In this document: in pieces, positions 1 to 9,969 of the stretch | How positions within the stretch are numbered: position 1 is the stretch's first letter | Layout of the letters: each line of letters opens with the position of its first letter | Source: Caulobacter soli | Lineage (GTDB): Bacteria > Pseudomonadota > Alphaproteobacteria > Caulobacterales > Caulobacteraceae | NCBI RefSeq assembly: GCF_011045195.1 | Contig: NZ_CP049199.1 | Location: forward strand, 186,001-250,000 | DNA: 64,000 nucleotides | Direction: 5' to 3' | The notes under the pieces: model-generated | The model's input: only the letters and a program-made list of their open reading frames with translations | Told to the model about the DNA's origin: nothing | Databases searched by the model: none | Made by a program: the position numbers and the translations under genes

Positions 1-1400
<1,400 letters not shown>

Positions 1401-1529
1401 GAAACGGTCCTGGTCAGTCGGATCAGCAGGTTTGGCGGATCTGGTGGCGGGTCGGGGAGGTGGAAACAAAGTCGCCGCCCGCGTCCCTGTCTTGCAGGAA
1501 GCGGGCGGAATCAGGTCGGCGCTCCAGGC

Positions 1530-2012
1530 TTATTTGCCCAAGGTCGCATCCGCGTGACCGTCGAGCCGGGCGCGCAGCACCTGGTCGTAGTCGGCGGCGC
1601 GCGGCAGCAGGTCGGGGCGGATCTCGGCCAGGCGCTGTTCGAGGCGGTTGCAGGCTTCGCGCAGCTCGATCAGGGCGCCGTCGATGTCCTCGCGCTGCTG
1701 CTCCAGTGCGCCGACGCGCTCGCGGAACTTCTTCAGCGACCGGGCCATCTGGGCCGCGCCGTCGTCGTTCTCGTCATAGAGGTCGAGCAGTTCGCGGATT
1801 TCCGACAGCGACAGGCCCACGCGCTTGCCGCGCAGGATCAGCTGCAGGCGGACGCGGTCCTTGTGGGAATAGACGCGGTTGAGGCCCTCACGAGCCGGCG
1901 TCAGCAGGCCCTTGTCCTCATAAAAGCGCAACGCGCGCGGCGTGGCTTTGAACTCGTTGCACAGCTGGCGAATTGTAAAGGTGCGCTCTGGACGTCGCAG
2001 GTCGGCCAACAT
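1530..2012 (-). CDS. MerR family transcriptional regulator, probably of fatty-acid/acyl-CoA catabolism
   Basis: A 160-residue protein. The N-terminal winged-helix MerR domain covers about residues 11-80 (FTIRQLCNEFKATPRALRFY, then EDKGLL and the RVRLQLILRGKRVGLSLSEI segment). A long C-terminal coiled-coil dimerisation helix follows (about 85-130). There is no cysteine-rich metal-binding tail, so a metal sensor is unlikely. MerR regulators beside acyl-CoA dehydrogenases typically control branched-chain or fatty acyl-CoA degradation (LiuR-like). This gene lies directly upstream of such a dehydrogenase on the same strand and is divergent from the S24-type gene. A palindrome 88 bp upstream of the start is a plausible autoregulatory operator. 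The ATG at 2012 sits where the conserved domain begins, so the start looks right. Confidence 0.9.
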   Translation of the reverse strand: MLADLRRPERTFTIRQLCNEFKATPRALRFYEDKGLLTPAREGLNRVYSHKDRVRLQLILRGKRVGLSLSEIRELLDLYDENDDGAAQMARSLKKFRERVGALEQQREDIDGALIELREACNRLEQRLAEIRPDLLPRAADYDQVLRARLDGHADATLGK

Positions 2013-2092
2013 TCGAACCCTCCCTGGGCAGGCCCGACTTCTGCGGCCGAGCCGGTTGGTTATCGTCGATCACCATATGCCCGCGACAAACT

Positions 2093-2119
2093 GACGTCAA
2101 CGTTTACGTAAACGTCAAC
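2093..2119. promoter_or_regulatory. Candidate operator: palindrome in the divergent MerR/S24 intergenic region
   Basis: The 16 bp stretch at 2100-2115 (acgtttacgtaaacgt) is a perfect palindrome, flanked by further GACGTC/CGTCAAC half-elements. It lies in the 180 bp between the divergently transcribed MerR and S24-like genes. MerR proteins bind dyads of this kind inside promoters, so autoregulation is the simplest reading. Control of the divergent gene by the same site is also possible. The binding protein is inferred from position only. Confidence 0.5.
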
Positions 2120-2192
2120 TTGGCCGTATCGCCTTAGGTTTACATTCCTAGGGCCTGGGCATATTTTTCGGGACCACGGCTAGGAGGCCGCC

Positions 2193-2855
2193 ATGTCGTC
2201 CCTGTCGCATACCGAGATCTGGACCGCGATCGACGCTTTGGCCAAGCGCTTCGAGATGAGCCCGTCGGCCATGGCCAAGATGGCGGGCCTGGATCCCACC
2301 GCCTTCAATCGCTCCAAGCGCGGCGACGGCGACGCCCGGCCGCGCTGGCCCTCGACCGAGAGCCTGGCCAAGGTGCTGGAGGCGACGGGGGTCGGTTTCT
2401 CGGAATTCGCGGCCCTGACCGAACGGGCGCCCCTCCAGCGGGGGGCGGGGCCCAATCCGCGTCCCAACTCGCACAGCGTGCCGCTGATCGGTTTCGCCCA
2501 GGCCGGGGCCGAGGGGATGTTCGACGAGACCGGCGCGCCGATCGGCGCCGGTTGGGACGAGATCGATTTTCCGGGTCTGGCGGACGAAGGCGTCTACGCC
2601 CTGGAGATCGCCGGCGACGCCCTGGCCCCGGTGTTCCGCGACGGTGACCGCATCCTGGTCTCGCCATCGCTCGAGCCGCGCCGGGGCGACCGGGTGGTGG
2701 TGCGCACCACGGGCGGGGAGCTGCTGGTCAAGGAACTGGCGCGGGTCACGGCCCGCAGCGTGGAACTGGCGTCGCTGACGCGAGAGGGCCAGGATCGCAC
2801 GCTGGACCTGGCCGAGGTGGTGTGGATCGCGCGGATCCTCTGGGCCAGCCAGTAA
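2193..2855 (+). CDS. LexA/S24-like transcriptional regulator lacking the catalytic serine
   Basis: A 220-residue protein. The N-terminal helix-turn-helix region (about 8-72) has the motif SAMAKMAGLDPTAFNRSKR. The C-terminal S24/LexA-like fold covers about 96-215. In active S24 proteins the motif is G-D-S-M-x-P followed by D-G-D. Here residues 141-146 read GDALAP, so alanine replaces the nucleophilic serine at 143. The downstream lysine (about 180, in ELLVKEL) and the FRDGD segment remain. The protein is therefore predicted to be a DNA-binding repressor that cannot self-cleave. An AGGAGG-like ribosome site precedes the ATG. It is divergent from the MerR gene across the candidate operator. Its target genes are unknown. 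Confidence 0.85.
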   Translation: MSSLSHTEIWTAIDALAKRFEMSPSAMAKMAGLDPTAFNRSKRGDGDARPRWPSTESLAKVLEATGVGFSEFAALTERAPLQRGAGPNPRPNSHSVPLIGFAQAGAEGMFDETGAPIGAGWDEIDFPGLADEGVYALEIAGDALAPVFRDGDRILVSPSLEPRRGDRVVVRTTGGELLVKELARVTARSVELASLTREGQDRTLDLAEVVWIARILWASQ

Positions 2856-2873
2856 AGGCCCAGTCTATCCAGG

Positions 2874-3083
2874 TCAGGTGCGCGGGCAGTCGGCGTGCTT
2901 GCTTTGCAGCCAGGCGGTCAGGTCGCCTTCCCACGGGGCGTCGCACGAGATGTCGACGCGATAGGACGCCCAGTTGTCGTTGTGGGCGGCTTCGACATGA
3001 GCGGACGGGAACTGGGACGCCAGTTCGCCGAGCAACGAGTCGAATTCCGAGCGGTCCGAAGGACGGAGGGTGAAGCAAGCCAT
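2874..3083 (-). CDS. Small hypothetical protein (69 aa)
   Basis: A 69-residue frame starting MACFTLRPSDR on the minus strand, convergent with the S24-like regulator and only 18 bp from its stop. It is acidic and soluble, with no signal peptide or membrane segment and two cysteines near the C-terminus (SCDAPW and HADC). Third codon positions are GC-rich as expected for a real gene here. I do not recognise a family. Overlapping plus-strand frames have poorer composition. Confidence 0.6.
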   Translation of the reverse strand: MACFTLRPSDRSEFDSLLGELASQFPSAHVEAAHNDNWASYRVDISCDAPWEGDLTAWLQSKHADCPRT

Positions 3084-3469
3084 GAGACTAACCTTGGTTC
3101 TGATGCAACCAGACTAGACGCCAAATAGCGGACAGACCCTTAACCGGCGATTTATCTGTTGTTCATCTATCGGGGCATGGTGTCGCAGGCGTGGCGCGCC
3201 CGATCAATGTTGTCCGGAAAACGGCGCGCCGCGCCCGGCCATGATCTGATGATTTTCGGCGGGGAAGCTTGAGCGTTTGGCCATGTTCTCGACGTCAAGA
3301 CGCCTGATCAATCGACGCCGCGCGCCTAATTAAATGCCGTGTTCTACGCCTGACACAAACATTCGGCATGGCGTACGGTGGTTTGGGGTTGCTACCGACC
3401 GTTGGGCGGGCGACTAGCTCGCAGACTATTTTGTCCCGCCACCTTGGGCGGGTTCCGACAGGGGACTTT
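3084..3469. other. Intergenic region upstream of UDP-glucose dehydrogenase copy 1
   Basis: This 386 bp stretch holds no convincing gene. It is locally AT-richer around 3130-3180 and 3325-3365 and probably carries the promoter of the glycan cluster. A short hairpin (cccgcc, 6 nt loop, ggcggg) at about 3436-3453 lies in the likely 5' leader close to the start codon. No sigma-54 or riboswitch signature was found. Confidence 0.4.
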
Positions 3470-4773
3470 ATGCGCGTAGCGATGATTGGCACGGGCTATG
3501 TGGGCTTGGTGTCTGGTGCGTGTTTTGCGGACTTCGGGCACGTTGTGACGTGCATCGACAAGGACCCGAGCAAGATCGAGCGGCTGGAGAAGGGCGAGAT
3601 CCCGATCTTCGAGCCGGGGCTGGACGCGCTGGTGGCGCGCAACGTGCGCGAAGGCCGGCTGTTCTTCACCCTGGACGGGGCCCAGGCGATCAAGGACGCC
3701 GACGCGGTGTTCATCGCGGTGGGCACGCCCACGCGGCGCGGCGACGGCCATGCGGACCTGTCCTACGTCTATGCCGCGGCCGAGGAGATCGCCGGCCTGA
3801 TCGAGGACTTCACCGTCATCGTCACCAAGTCGACCGTGCCGGTGGGCACCGGCGACGAGGTCGAGGCGATCATCCAGCGGGTCCGGCCCGACGCCCAGTT
3901 CGCCGTGGTCTCCAATCCCGAGTTCCTACGCGAGGGCGCGGCCATCGAGGATTTCAAGCGTCCCGACCGCGTGGTGGTGGGCACCGAGGACGAGCGGGCC
4001 CAGGCGGTGATGCGCGAGCTCTACCGTCCGCTGAGCCTGAACGAGACGCCCATCGTCTTCACCGGCCGGCGCACCAGCGAGCTGATCAAGTACGCGGCCA
4101 ACGCCTTCCTGGCCATGAAGATCACCTTCATCAACGAGATGGCCGACCTGTGCGAGAAGGTCGGGGCCGACGTCCAGCAGGTGGCGCGCGGCATCGGCCT
4201 GGACAAGCGCATCGGGTCCAAGTTCCTCAACGCCGGTCCCGGCTATGGCGGCAGCTGCTTTCCCAAGGACACCATCGCCCTGGTGCGCACCGCCCAGCAG
4301 TACGGCGCGCCGGTCAAGCTGATCGAGACCACCGTCAGCGTCAACGACGCGCGCAAGAAGGCCATGGCCGACAAGGTCGCCGCGGTCCTGGGGGCCGAGG
4401 ACCTGACGGGCAAGACCGTCGGGGTCCTGGGCGTGACCTTCAAGCCCAACACCGACGACATGCGCGACGCCCCCAGCCTGGACATCCTGCCCGCCCTGCT
4501 GGCCCGGGGCGCCAAGGTCCAGGCCTTCGATCCCGAAGGCGCCAGGGAGGCCGCCCACATGATGCCGGGCGTCACCTTCGTCGGCGGCCCCTACGAGGCC
4601 GCCCAGGACGCCGACGTCCTGGTGATCATCACCGAGTGGGACCAGTTCCGCGCCCTGGACCTGGAACGCCTCAAGACCCTGCTCAAGGCCCCCGTCGTCG
4701 TCGACCTGCGCAATGTCTACAAACCCGCCGAAATGGTCCGCGCCGGCTTCACATACGCCTCCATCGGACGGGG
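3470..4773 (+). repeat. Inverted repeat copy A: whole UDP-glucose dehydrogenase coding sequence
   Basis: This block matches the reverse complement of 28399-29702. Comparison of translations in several frames, and of the 5' and 3' ends at base level, shows a single substitution (T at 4714, corresponding to C on the minus strand at 28458). Identity begins at the ATG, since the upstream sequences differ completely, and ends inside the last glycine codon. The arms are about 1304 bp with about 23.6 kb between them. Confidence 0.9.
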
Positions 4774-4777
4774 GTGA
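3470..4777 (+). CDS. UDP-glucose 6-dehydrogenase, copy 1
   Basis: A 435-residue enzyme that oxidises UDP-glucose to UDP-glucuronate with two NAD+. The N-terminal Rossmann motif is GTGYVGLVSG (residues 7-16). The catalytic cysteine is C263 in GPGYGGSCFPKD. The C-terminal UDP-binding domain contains GVLGVTFKPNTDDMRDAPS. An upstream extension to 3368 is possible, but the ATG at 3470 is chosen because homology begins there and because the second copy (28392-29702) starts at exactly this codon. The two coding sequences appear identical except for one silent T/C at 4714, and copy 1 ends one codon earlier. The first glycosyltransferase of the cluster follows after 4 bp. Confidence 0.95.
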   Translation: MRVAMIGTGYVGLVSGACFADFGHVVTCIDKDPSKIERLEKGEIPIFEPGLDALVARNVREGRLFFTLDGAQAIKDADAVFIAVGTPTRRGDGHADLSYVYAAAEEIAGLIEDFTVIVTKSTVPVGTGDEVEAIIQRVRPDAQFAVVSNPEFLREGAAIEDFKRPDRVVVGTEDERAQAVMRELYRPLSLNETPIVFTGRRTSELIKYAANAFLAMKITFINEMADLCEKVGADVQQVARGIGLDKRIGSKFLNAGPGYGGSCFPKDTIALVRTAQQYGAPVKLIETTVSVNDARKKAMADKVAAVLGAEDLTGKTVGVLGVTFKPNTDDMRDAPSLDILPALLARGAKVQAFDPEGAREAAHMMPGVTFVGGPYEAAQDADVLVIITEWDQFRALDLERLKTLLKAPVVVDLRNVYKPAEMVRAGFTYASIGRG

Positions 4778-4781
4778 CGCC

Positions 4782-6119
4782 GTGACGCTGTCCGCCCCGT
4801 TGTCTTCCATCGCCCAGGACGTCGAGGCTACGGCCCGCGCCGCGAAGGGGGCTGATCCTGGACGGCCGTTCCGCGTGCTCATCGTGGCGCTGAACTACGC
4901 GCCGGAACTTGTGGGCTGCGCCAAGTACACCACCGAGCTCGCCGAGGAGCTCGTCGCCCGAGGGCACGTGGTCGAGGTGGTCGCGGCGCCGCCCTACTAT
5001 CCTCAATGGAAGATCGCCGAGCCCTATTCCGGCGCGCGGTGGAGTCGCGAGGTCCGATCCGGCGTGACCATCAACCGGACGCCCCTTTACGTGCCCTCCG
5101 CCCCCAGTGGCGTGAAGCGCATCCTGCACCTGGCCTCGTTCGGCGCGGCGGCCCTGCCGACGGCCGTTCGGGCGGCCAAGCGGTTTCGTCCGGACCTGGT
5201 GTTCGCGGTCGCGCCGACCCTGGCCGCGGCCGGCGCGGCCTTGGCCGCCGGCAAGGCGGCCGGCGCGAAAACCTGGCTGCATGTTCAGGACTTCGAGGTG
5301 GACGCCGCCTTCGGATTGGGCTTGCTGAACAACGGCGCGGCCCGACGCCTGGCGTTGGGAATGGAAAACTGGCTGCTGCGACGGTTCGATCGGGTGTCCA
5401 GCATTGCGCCGGCCATGGTGAACCTGTTGCGGACCAAGGGTGTCGCGGCCGATCAGGCGCTCGAGCTTCGAAACTGGGTGGATCTGGACGCCTTCCCCAC
5501 CTGGGTCAGCTCGGACACGGCCTATCGCGCGCAGCTCGGCATCGCGGCCGATCAGATCGTGGCGCTGTATTCCGGTAACATGGCCGGCAAGCAGGGCATC
5601 GAAGCCTTGGCGGATGTCGCCAAGAGCTTGAAGGCCGTTAAGGCGCCCGTGACCCTGTTGCTGTGCGGGGAAGGACCGGCGCGCGCGACGCTGGAGTCAG
5701 CCTGCCAGGGGCTGGCCAATGTGAAATTTCTTCCCCTGCAGCCGTTGGAACGGCTGCCGGAACTGTTGGCGACCGCCGATATCCATCTGTTGCCTCAGCG
5801 CGCCGAGGCCGCCGATCTGGTTCTGCCCTCGAAGCTGACCGGCATGCTGGCCTCTGGCCGGCCGGTCGTCGCGATGGCGACACAAGGCACGGGCCTGGCC
5901 GAGGAGGTCGCGGGATGTGGTCTGGTCGTCGAGCCGAACGCGGCGGCCATGACCGAGGGCGTCTTGACGCTGGCGGCGGACGCGGACCTGTGCCGCGCGC
6001 TCGGCACGGCCGGCAAGGCCCGGGCCAAGAGCCGCTGGCGCAAGCGCGCGATCATCGACGGCTTCGTGAATGAGGTCGCCAGCGTCCTGAAGCTCGGCGA
6101 TATTTCGGTGGCGTCATGA
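4782..6119 (+). CDS. Family 4 glycosyltransferase, WcaI-like
   Basis: A 445-residue transferase with GT-B fold. The N-terminal acceptor domain starts near FRVLIVALNYAPELVGCAKY, a stretch typical of the colanic-acid WcaI group. The C-terminal donor domain has VALYSGNMAGKQGIE and a late LPSKLTGMLASGRPVVA segment with the conserved nucleotide-sugar contacts. A GTG at 4782 is taken as the start because it lies just after the dehydrogenase stop. An ATG at 4713 would overlap that gene by 65 bp. The stop overlaps the next gene (ATGA), which implies translational coupling. It probably adds one sugar to the lipid-linked repeat unit on the cytoplasmic side. Donor and acceptor are unknown. Confidence 0.9.
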   Translation: MTLSAPLSSIAQDVEATARAAKGADPGRPFRVLIVALNYAPELVGCAKYTTELAEELVARGHVVEVVAAPPYYPQWKIAEPYSGARWSREVRSGVTINRTPLYVPSAPSGVKRILHLASFGAAALPTAVRAAKRFRPDLVFAVAPTLAAAGAALAAGKAAGAKTWLHVQDFEVDAAFGLGLLNNGAARRLALGMENWLLRRFDRVSSIAPAMVNLLRTKGVAADQALELRNWVDLDAFPTWVSSDTAYRAQLGIAADQIVALYSGNMAGKQGIEALADVAKSLKAVKAPVTLLLCGEGPARATLESACQGLANVKFLPLQPLERLPELLATADIHLLPQRAEAADLVLPSKLTGMLASGRPVVAMATQGTGLAEEVAGCGLVVEPNAAAMTEGVLTLAADADLCRALGTAGKARAKSRWRKRAIIDGFVNEVASVLKLGDISVAS

Positions 6120-6682
6120 CCCAGCCCGTCGTTCAAGATCTCGCCAGTTTCCGCAATCCGCCCGGCTTTCGTGGTCGGTCGGGCGTGGTGGTGCAGCTTT
6201 GGTGGCTGGTGCAAAGCTCGCTGTTCCGCTGTTCGCCACAGTTCATGTACGGCTGGCGCAATGGGCTGCTTCGGCTGTTTGGGGCCCGCATCGGCAAGGG
6301 CGTCATCATCCGCCCGACGGTGCGCGTCACCTATCCGTGGAAGCTGACGATCGGCGACCACAGCTGGATCGGCGATTTCGTCGAGCTATACACCCTGGGC
6401 GAAATTCGGATCGGCCAGAACGCCGTGGTCTCGCAGAACAGCTATCTGTGCACCGGCTCTCATGATTTTCGCGCGCCGGCCTTCGACATCTACGCCAAGC
6501 CGATCGTCGTCGAAGACGAAGCCTGGGTCGCGGCCGGAGTGTTCGTTCACCCCGGCGTGACGGTGGCCAGGGGCTCGGTGGTCGCCGCGCGATCGGTGCT
6601 GTCCCGCGACACCGAGGCCCTGACGATCTGGGCCGGCTCGCCCGCCAAGAAGGTCGCCGAACGGCTGAACCGTTCGGCTTAG
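6116..6682 (+). CDS. WcaF-like colanic-acid-type O-acetyltransferase
   Basis: A 188-residue left-handed beta-helix (hexapeptide repeat) acetyltransferase. Repeats such as IGKGVIIRPTVRV, IGDHSWIGDFVEL and IGQNAVVSQNSYL run from about residue 55 to 150. The motif CTGSHDF carries the probable catalytic histidine. Enzymes of this group use acetyl-CoA to acetylate a sugar of an exopolysaccharide repeat unit in the cytoplasm. It overlaps the preceding glycosyltransferase by 4 bp and converges with the next gene with a 4 bp overlap of coding ends. Confidence 0.9.
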   Translation: MTQPVVQDLASFRNPPGFRGRSGVVVQLWWLVQSSLFRCSPQFMYGWRNGLLRLFGARIGKGVIIRPTVRVTYPWKLTIGDHSWIGDFVELYTLGEIRIGQNAVVSQNSYLCTGSHDFRAPAFDIYAKPIVVEDEAWVAAGVFVHPGVTVARGSVVAARSVLSRDTEALTIWAGSPAKKVAERLNRSA

Positions 6683-7752
6683 TCGCCCACCGCGATCACC
6701 GGTTCCGGCTTCCTGCGGCGAATCAGCGAATTCAAGCGGCGACGGATCGGATCCTCGACGAGATAGTAGCTGACCAGCCCCGCTCCGATCGCGACCGCGA
6801 GCATGAGGGGATAGGCGAACTTGCCGCCCACCTGCGCGCCGTGCAGCGCGGCGAGCATGTAGAAGGGTTGTTGCCACAGGTAAATCGAAAACGAGACCAG
6901 CCCGAAGAACGTCAGGGCGCGCATCGACAGGATGTCGAGGGCGAACTTGGGGGCCCAATGCAGTGTCGCCAAGCTGCCGGCGACCAGCATCGTGCCCAGC
7001 GAGTATTTGATCGGATCCGGAACCGGGTTCACCTGCAAGGCCACGCCCGCGAGACCCAAGGCGATGGGCAGCCAGGCTGGCGTCCGGACGCCACGCTCGT
7101 CCAGGCCGTGAACCAGAAGATAAGCCGCGGCTCCCGCCAAGATTGAAGCCCCGCGCACGTCGCTGCGCCAGTAGACCTGGAAATAATCGTGGCCCTGCGC
7201 TGAAAGAACTGCGCCGAGGCCCATCATCGCGACCATGATCGCGCAGAGCAGCGACAGAATCTGCGTGGCCGATAGCGACAGGCGGCGCGAGGCGAACGCC
7301 AGCAGACCGAGCAGGATGTAGAGGTGCTCTTCGACGCAAAGCGACCAGACGTGTTCGATCCAGGGCAGCCGGAAGCCCGCCGCCGAGATATAATTGCTGG
7401 TGAAGGTGAGCGCTCCGACCCAGTTGAGCACCACCAGTTTCGAATCCGAGGCGACCATCACGATCGCGGTGGTGATCGTGGCGAAGACCGCCAGACCTGG
7501 CCACACTCTTGAAAATCTTCTCGCGTAGAACTCCGCCAGGGCGGCCTTGTGGATGAACAATATGTGAGCCATCAAGCGACCGCTCAGCACGAAAAACAGT
7601 TCAACGCCAAATCGCCCGACGTTGATGGCGGAGAGATGTATGAAGTGGCCGGCCAAAACCGATAGGATCGCCATGCCGCGCCATCCATCGAGATAGAGAA
7701 CGCGGGTTTGATGAGCAGCAATCGTGTGACCGTTCACGTACTTAGCAGCCAA
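6679..7752 (-). CDS. Integral-membrane acyltransferase (acyltransferase 3 / OafA family)
   Basis: A 357-residue polytopic membrane protein. The family signature is present at the N-terminus (YLDGWRGMAILSVLAGHF, with the conserved histidine, then GVELFFVLSG), followed by FYARRFSRVWP. About ten hydrophobic segments follow and the tail is basic. The family transfers acyl groups, usually acetyl, to extracytoplasmic glycans. It lies opposite in orientation to its neighbours: convergent with the WcaF-like gene and divergent from the second acyltransferase across an AT-rich 113 bp promoter region. Confidence 0.9.
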   Translation of the reverse strand: MAAKYVNGHTIAAHQTRVLYLDGWRGMAILSVLAGHFIHLSAINVGRFGVELFFVLSGRLMAHILFIHKAALAEFYARRFSRVWPGLAVFATITTAIVMVASDSKLVVLNWVGALTFTSNYISAAGFRLPWIEHVWSLCVEEHLYILLGLLAFASRRLSLSATQILSLLCAIMVAMMGLGAVLSAQGHDYFQVYWRSDVRGASILAGAAAYLLVHGLDERGVRTPAWLPIALGLAGVALQVNPVPDPIKYSLGTMLVAGSLATLHWAPKFALDILSMRALTFFGLVSFSIYLWQQPFYMLAALHGAQVGGKFAYPLMLAVAIGAGLVSYYLVEDPIRRRLNSLIRRRKPEPVIAVGD

Positions 7753-7865
7753 GATTCACCCAATGGCCCCTGTGCGGGGAAGTTTCTACTGATTAGATTT
7801 TTCTCTAACAAAAATATTACGCAATCTGGGTATCCTAAAAAGGTACGTCAAGCGAGAGCAAATTG

Positions 7866-8987
7866 ATGACCACAGATAGAAGAAAGCAGATTGTGGGCCT
7901 GCAACATCTGCGTGGGCTGGCGGCTCTCGCTGTTGTTGTGGATCACGGCGCCGGAATGGCGGCATTTCCGAAGTATTTTGGTCAATCTATTCTTAGTGGT
8001 CACCTTGAAAAAGGCACGATAGGTGTTGATCTTTTCTTCGTGATCAGTGGATTGATTATTGCCACGGTCGCGCTGGAGATCACGACGCTGCGGGCGAAGA
8101 TCTCAATCACGGACTTCGCGCTTCGACGGCTTATTCGTATCGTGCCGTTGATGTGGATCGCGATCCTGTCCTACGCCGCGCTAAGGCTCGCCGGGCGCGG
8201 TCTTTCAGACTTTTCGCCCTATGTGAACGCTCTGTTCTTGTTGCCGACTGGGCCAGTGGTTCCGCAAAACATCTGGACACTGCGACATGAGCTGGTGTTC
8301 TACTCGGCCTTCGCGTTGACGTTTCTGCTGTTTCCACGTGCGCGCTGGTTGATCCTGATTTGGATCTTCAGCTTTATACCCGTCGCTTTGTTCGCCCATT
8401 TCCATCCCGCCGACAACCCGGCCCTCTACGCGGCCAAGATCTTCGGAAATCCGGTCAACATCGAATTCGGCGCTGGGTTGGCGTTGGGGCTTCTTTGTCG
8501 CCGCCGAGATATCAGGAGCGATCTTTCGACGCCGGCGCCGGCGCTTCTGCTGATCGCGGCCTTTGTGGGCTTCTTTCTGCTGGCGATCGTCCTGGACCTC
8601 AAGATCGATCAAATTCAGGGCACGATGATATCGGCGATCGTCGCTTCGGCGATCATCTTCCTGGCCGTGAAGCTGAAGTTCGCCGATTCCGGCCTGAACA
8701 GGGTCGGTTCGCTGCTCGGCGACGCCTCATATTCCATCTATCTGTTTCACCCGCACTTCCAGTCGGCGATGCTGGGGGTCTGGAAACATTTCCTGCCTCA
8801 GACCAACATCTGGATCGTGATCCTGGGGGTGGTCTTGCTGTCCACGGCCGCTGGCGTGCTGATCCACCTGTTCGTCGAGAAGCCGCTGCTGACTTGGCTG
8901 GGGCGATTTCTGCCAAGGCGTGGCGACCATCACGGCAAGGTCGCGGCCGACCCGGTGCTGGCGCCGACCCTGCAGCCTCCTGGCTGA
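7866..8987 (+). CDS. Second integral-membrane acyltransferase (acyltransferase 3 family)
   Basis: A polytopic protein of about 373 residues with the family hallmarks QHLRGLAALAVVVDHGAGM, GVDLFFVISGLII and FALRRLIRIVPLMW. A C-terminal LFHPHF and VEKPLL end is typical of exopolysaccharide acyltransferases (ExoZ-like). The ATG at 7866 is preferred over an adjacent TTG. The first half is clearly AT-richer than neighbouring genes, which hints at separate ancestry. The likely role is O-acylation of the cluster's glycan at the inner membrane. The paralogue upstream is divergent and only distantly similar. Confidence 0.9.
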   Translation: MTTDRRKQIVGLQHLRGLAALAVVVDHGAGMAAFPKYFGQSILSGHLEKGTIGVDLFFVISGLIIATVALEITTLRAKISITDFALRRLIRIVPLMWIAILSYAALRLAGRGLSDFSPYVNALFLLPTGPVVPQNIWTLRHELVFYSAFALTFLLFPRARWLILIWIFSFIPVALFAHFHPADNPALYAAKIFGNPVNIEFGAGLALGLLCRRRDIRSDLSTPAPALLLIAAFVGFFLLAIVLDLKIDQIQGTMISAIVASAIIFLAVKLKFADSGLNRVGSLLGDASYSIYLFHPHFQSAMLGVWKHFLPQTNIWIVILGVVLLSTAAGVLIHLFVEKPLLTWLGRFLPRRGDHHGKVAADPVLAPTLQPPG

Positions 8988-9051
8988 TGTCGGGCGAGCG
9001 TTTCGTCGCCGACAATTCATATAGATACAGTGCGCCCGATCTTCAGGAGAA

Positions 9052-9969
9052 TTGGCTATTCGTGCTTCCGTTGTAATACCGACCTTCAGGCGACTTGATC
9101 GGTTGCGGGAGGCGGTGGCGAGCGTCGCTTCGCAGGCTCGGCCTCCTGAAGAACTGATCGTCGTGGCGGCCGATCCCGATGAGCGGGAGGCGGTGCGCGC
9201 GCTGCTGGACGGCATCGACTTCGCGGGACGCGCGGAGGTCGTCGCCAGCGATCGTTGCCTGTTGGGCGGCGGGGCGCGGAACCTGGGATGGCGGTCGGCG
9301 ACTGGTGACGTCGTGCTGTTCCTGGATGATGACGACTATTGGGCGGCCGATAAGGTCGGAGACCATGTCGCCGCGCACGACAGCGGTCAGTCGGATGTCG
9401 TCTATTCGGGTGTCTGGTACGTGTTTCCGGGCGCGCGGGATGCGCGGCCCTACAATGCCACGCCCGTCGCCGCGGACATGGTCCGCGGGCTGACCCTCGA
9501 TGGCCTGTGCCCACCGACCACCAGCTGCGTCTCGATTCGACGCGCGGCGCTCGAGGCCGTGGGCGGCTTCGATGAAACGCTGCCATCGTACCAGGACTGG
9601 GAGCTGTGGTACCGGCTGGCGCTGGCCGGGTCCAAGTTCGCCAGCCTGCCGCAGCCCTTGACCTATTTCGTGCAGCACGAAGGCGGGCGCGTTTCGATGA
9701 ACATCGAGGGGCGGTCCAGGGCCGCGGGCCTGGTGCTGGCCAAGCATGGCTCGTCGCCGGACCTCGTCGCCTTCTTCGGGAAAGAGCGTCGGCAGATGTT
9801 GGAGCGAGTCATCGTCTTCTCCGCTCAGCGCGGCGAATGGACCTGCCTGGACACCTTCCGGCGCGCGCTGTCCGACAAGATCTTCTCGCCGCTGGAATGG
9901 CGGCCCTATTGGATCGCCGCCAAGGTGGCGGGCAATCTGGCTCTGGCTTCGGTGCGTCGTAACCCATGA
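9052..9969 (+). CDS. Family 2 glycosyltransferase
   Basis: A 305-residue GT-A transferase. It begins with ASVVIPTFRRLDRLREAV and has the metal/nucleotide-binding acidic cluster in VVLFLDDDDYW (about residue 93) and a later ED-type region SYQDWELWYRL. The start is a TTG at 9052. It is chosen because an AGGAG box lies 5 bases upstream and the family's first beta strand begins within five codons, with no ATG or GTG nearby. The stop overlaps the flippase start (ATGA). It is presumably one of the transferases building the repeat unit. Confidence 0.88.
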   Translation: MAIRASVVIPTFRRLDRLREAVASVASQARPPEELIVVAADPDEREAVRALLDGIDFAGRAEVVASDRCLLGGGARNLGWRSATGDVVLFLDDDDYWAADKVGDHVAAHDSGQSDVVYSGVWYVFPGARDARPYNATPVAADMVRGLTLDGLCPPTTSCVSIRRAALEAVGGFDETLPSYQDWELWYRLALAGSKFASLPQPLTYFVQHEGGRVSMNIEGRSRAAGLVLAKHGSSPDLVAFFGKERRQMLERVIVFSAQRGEWTCLDTFRRALSDKIFSPLEWRPYWIAAKVAGNLALASVRRNP

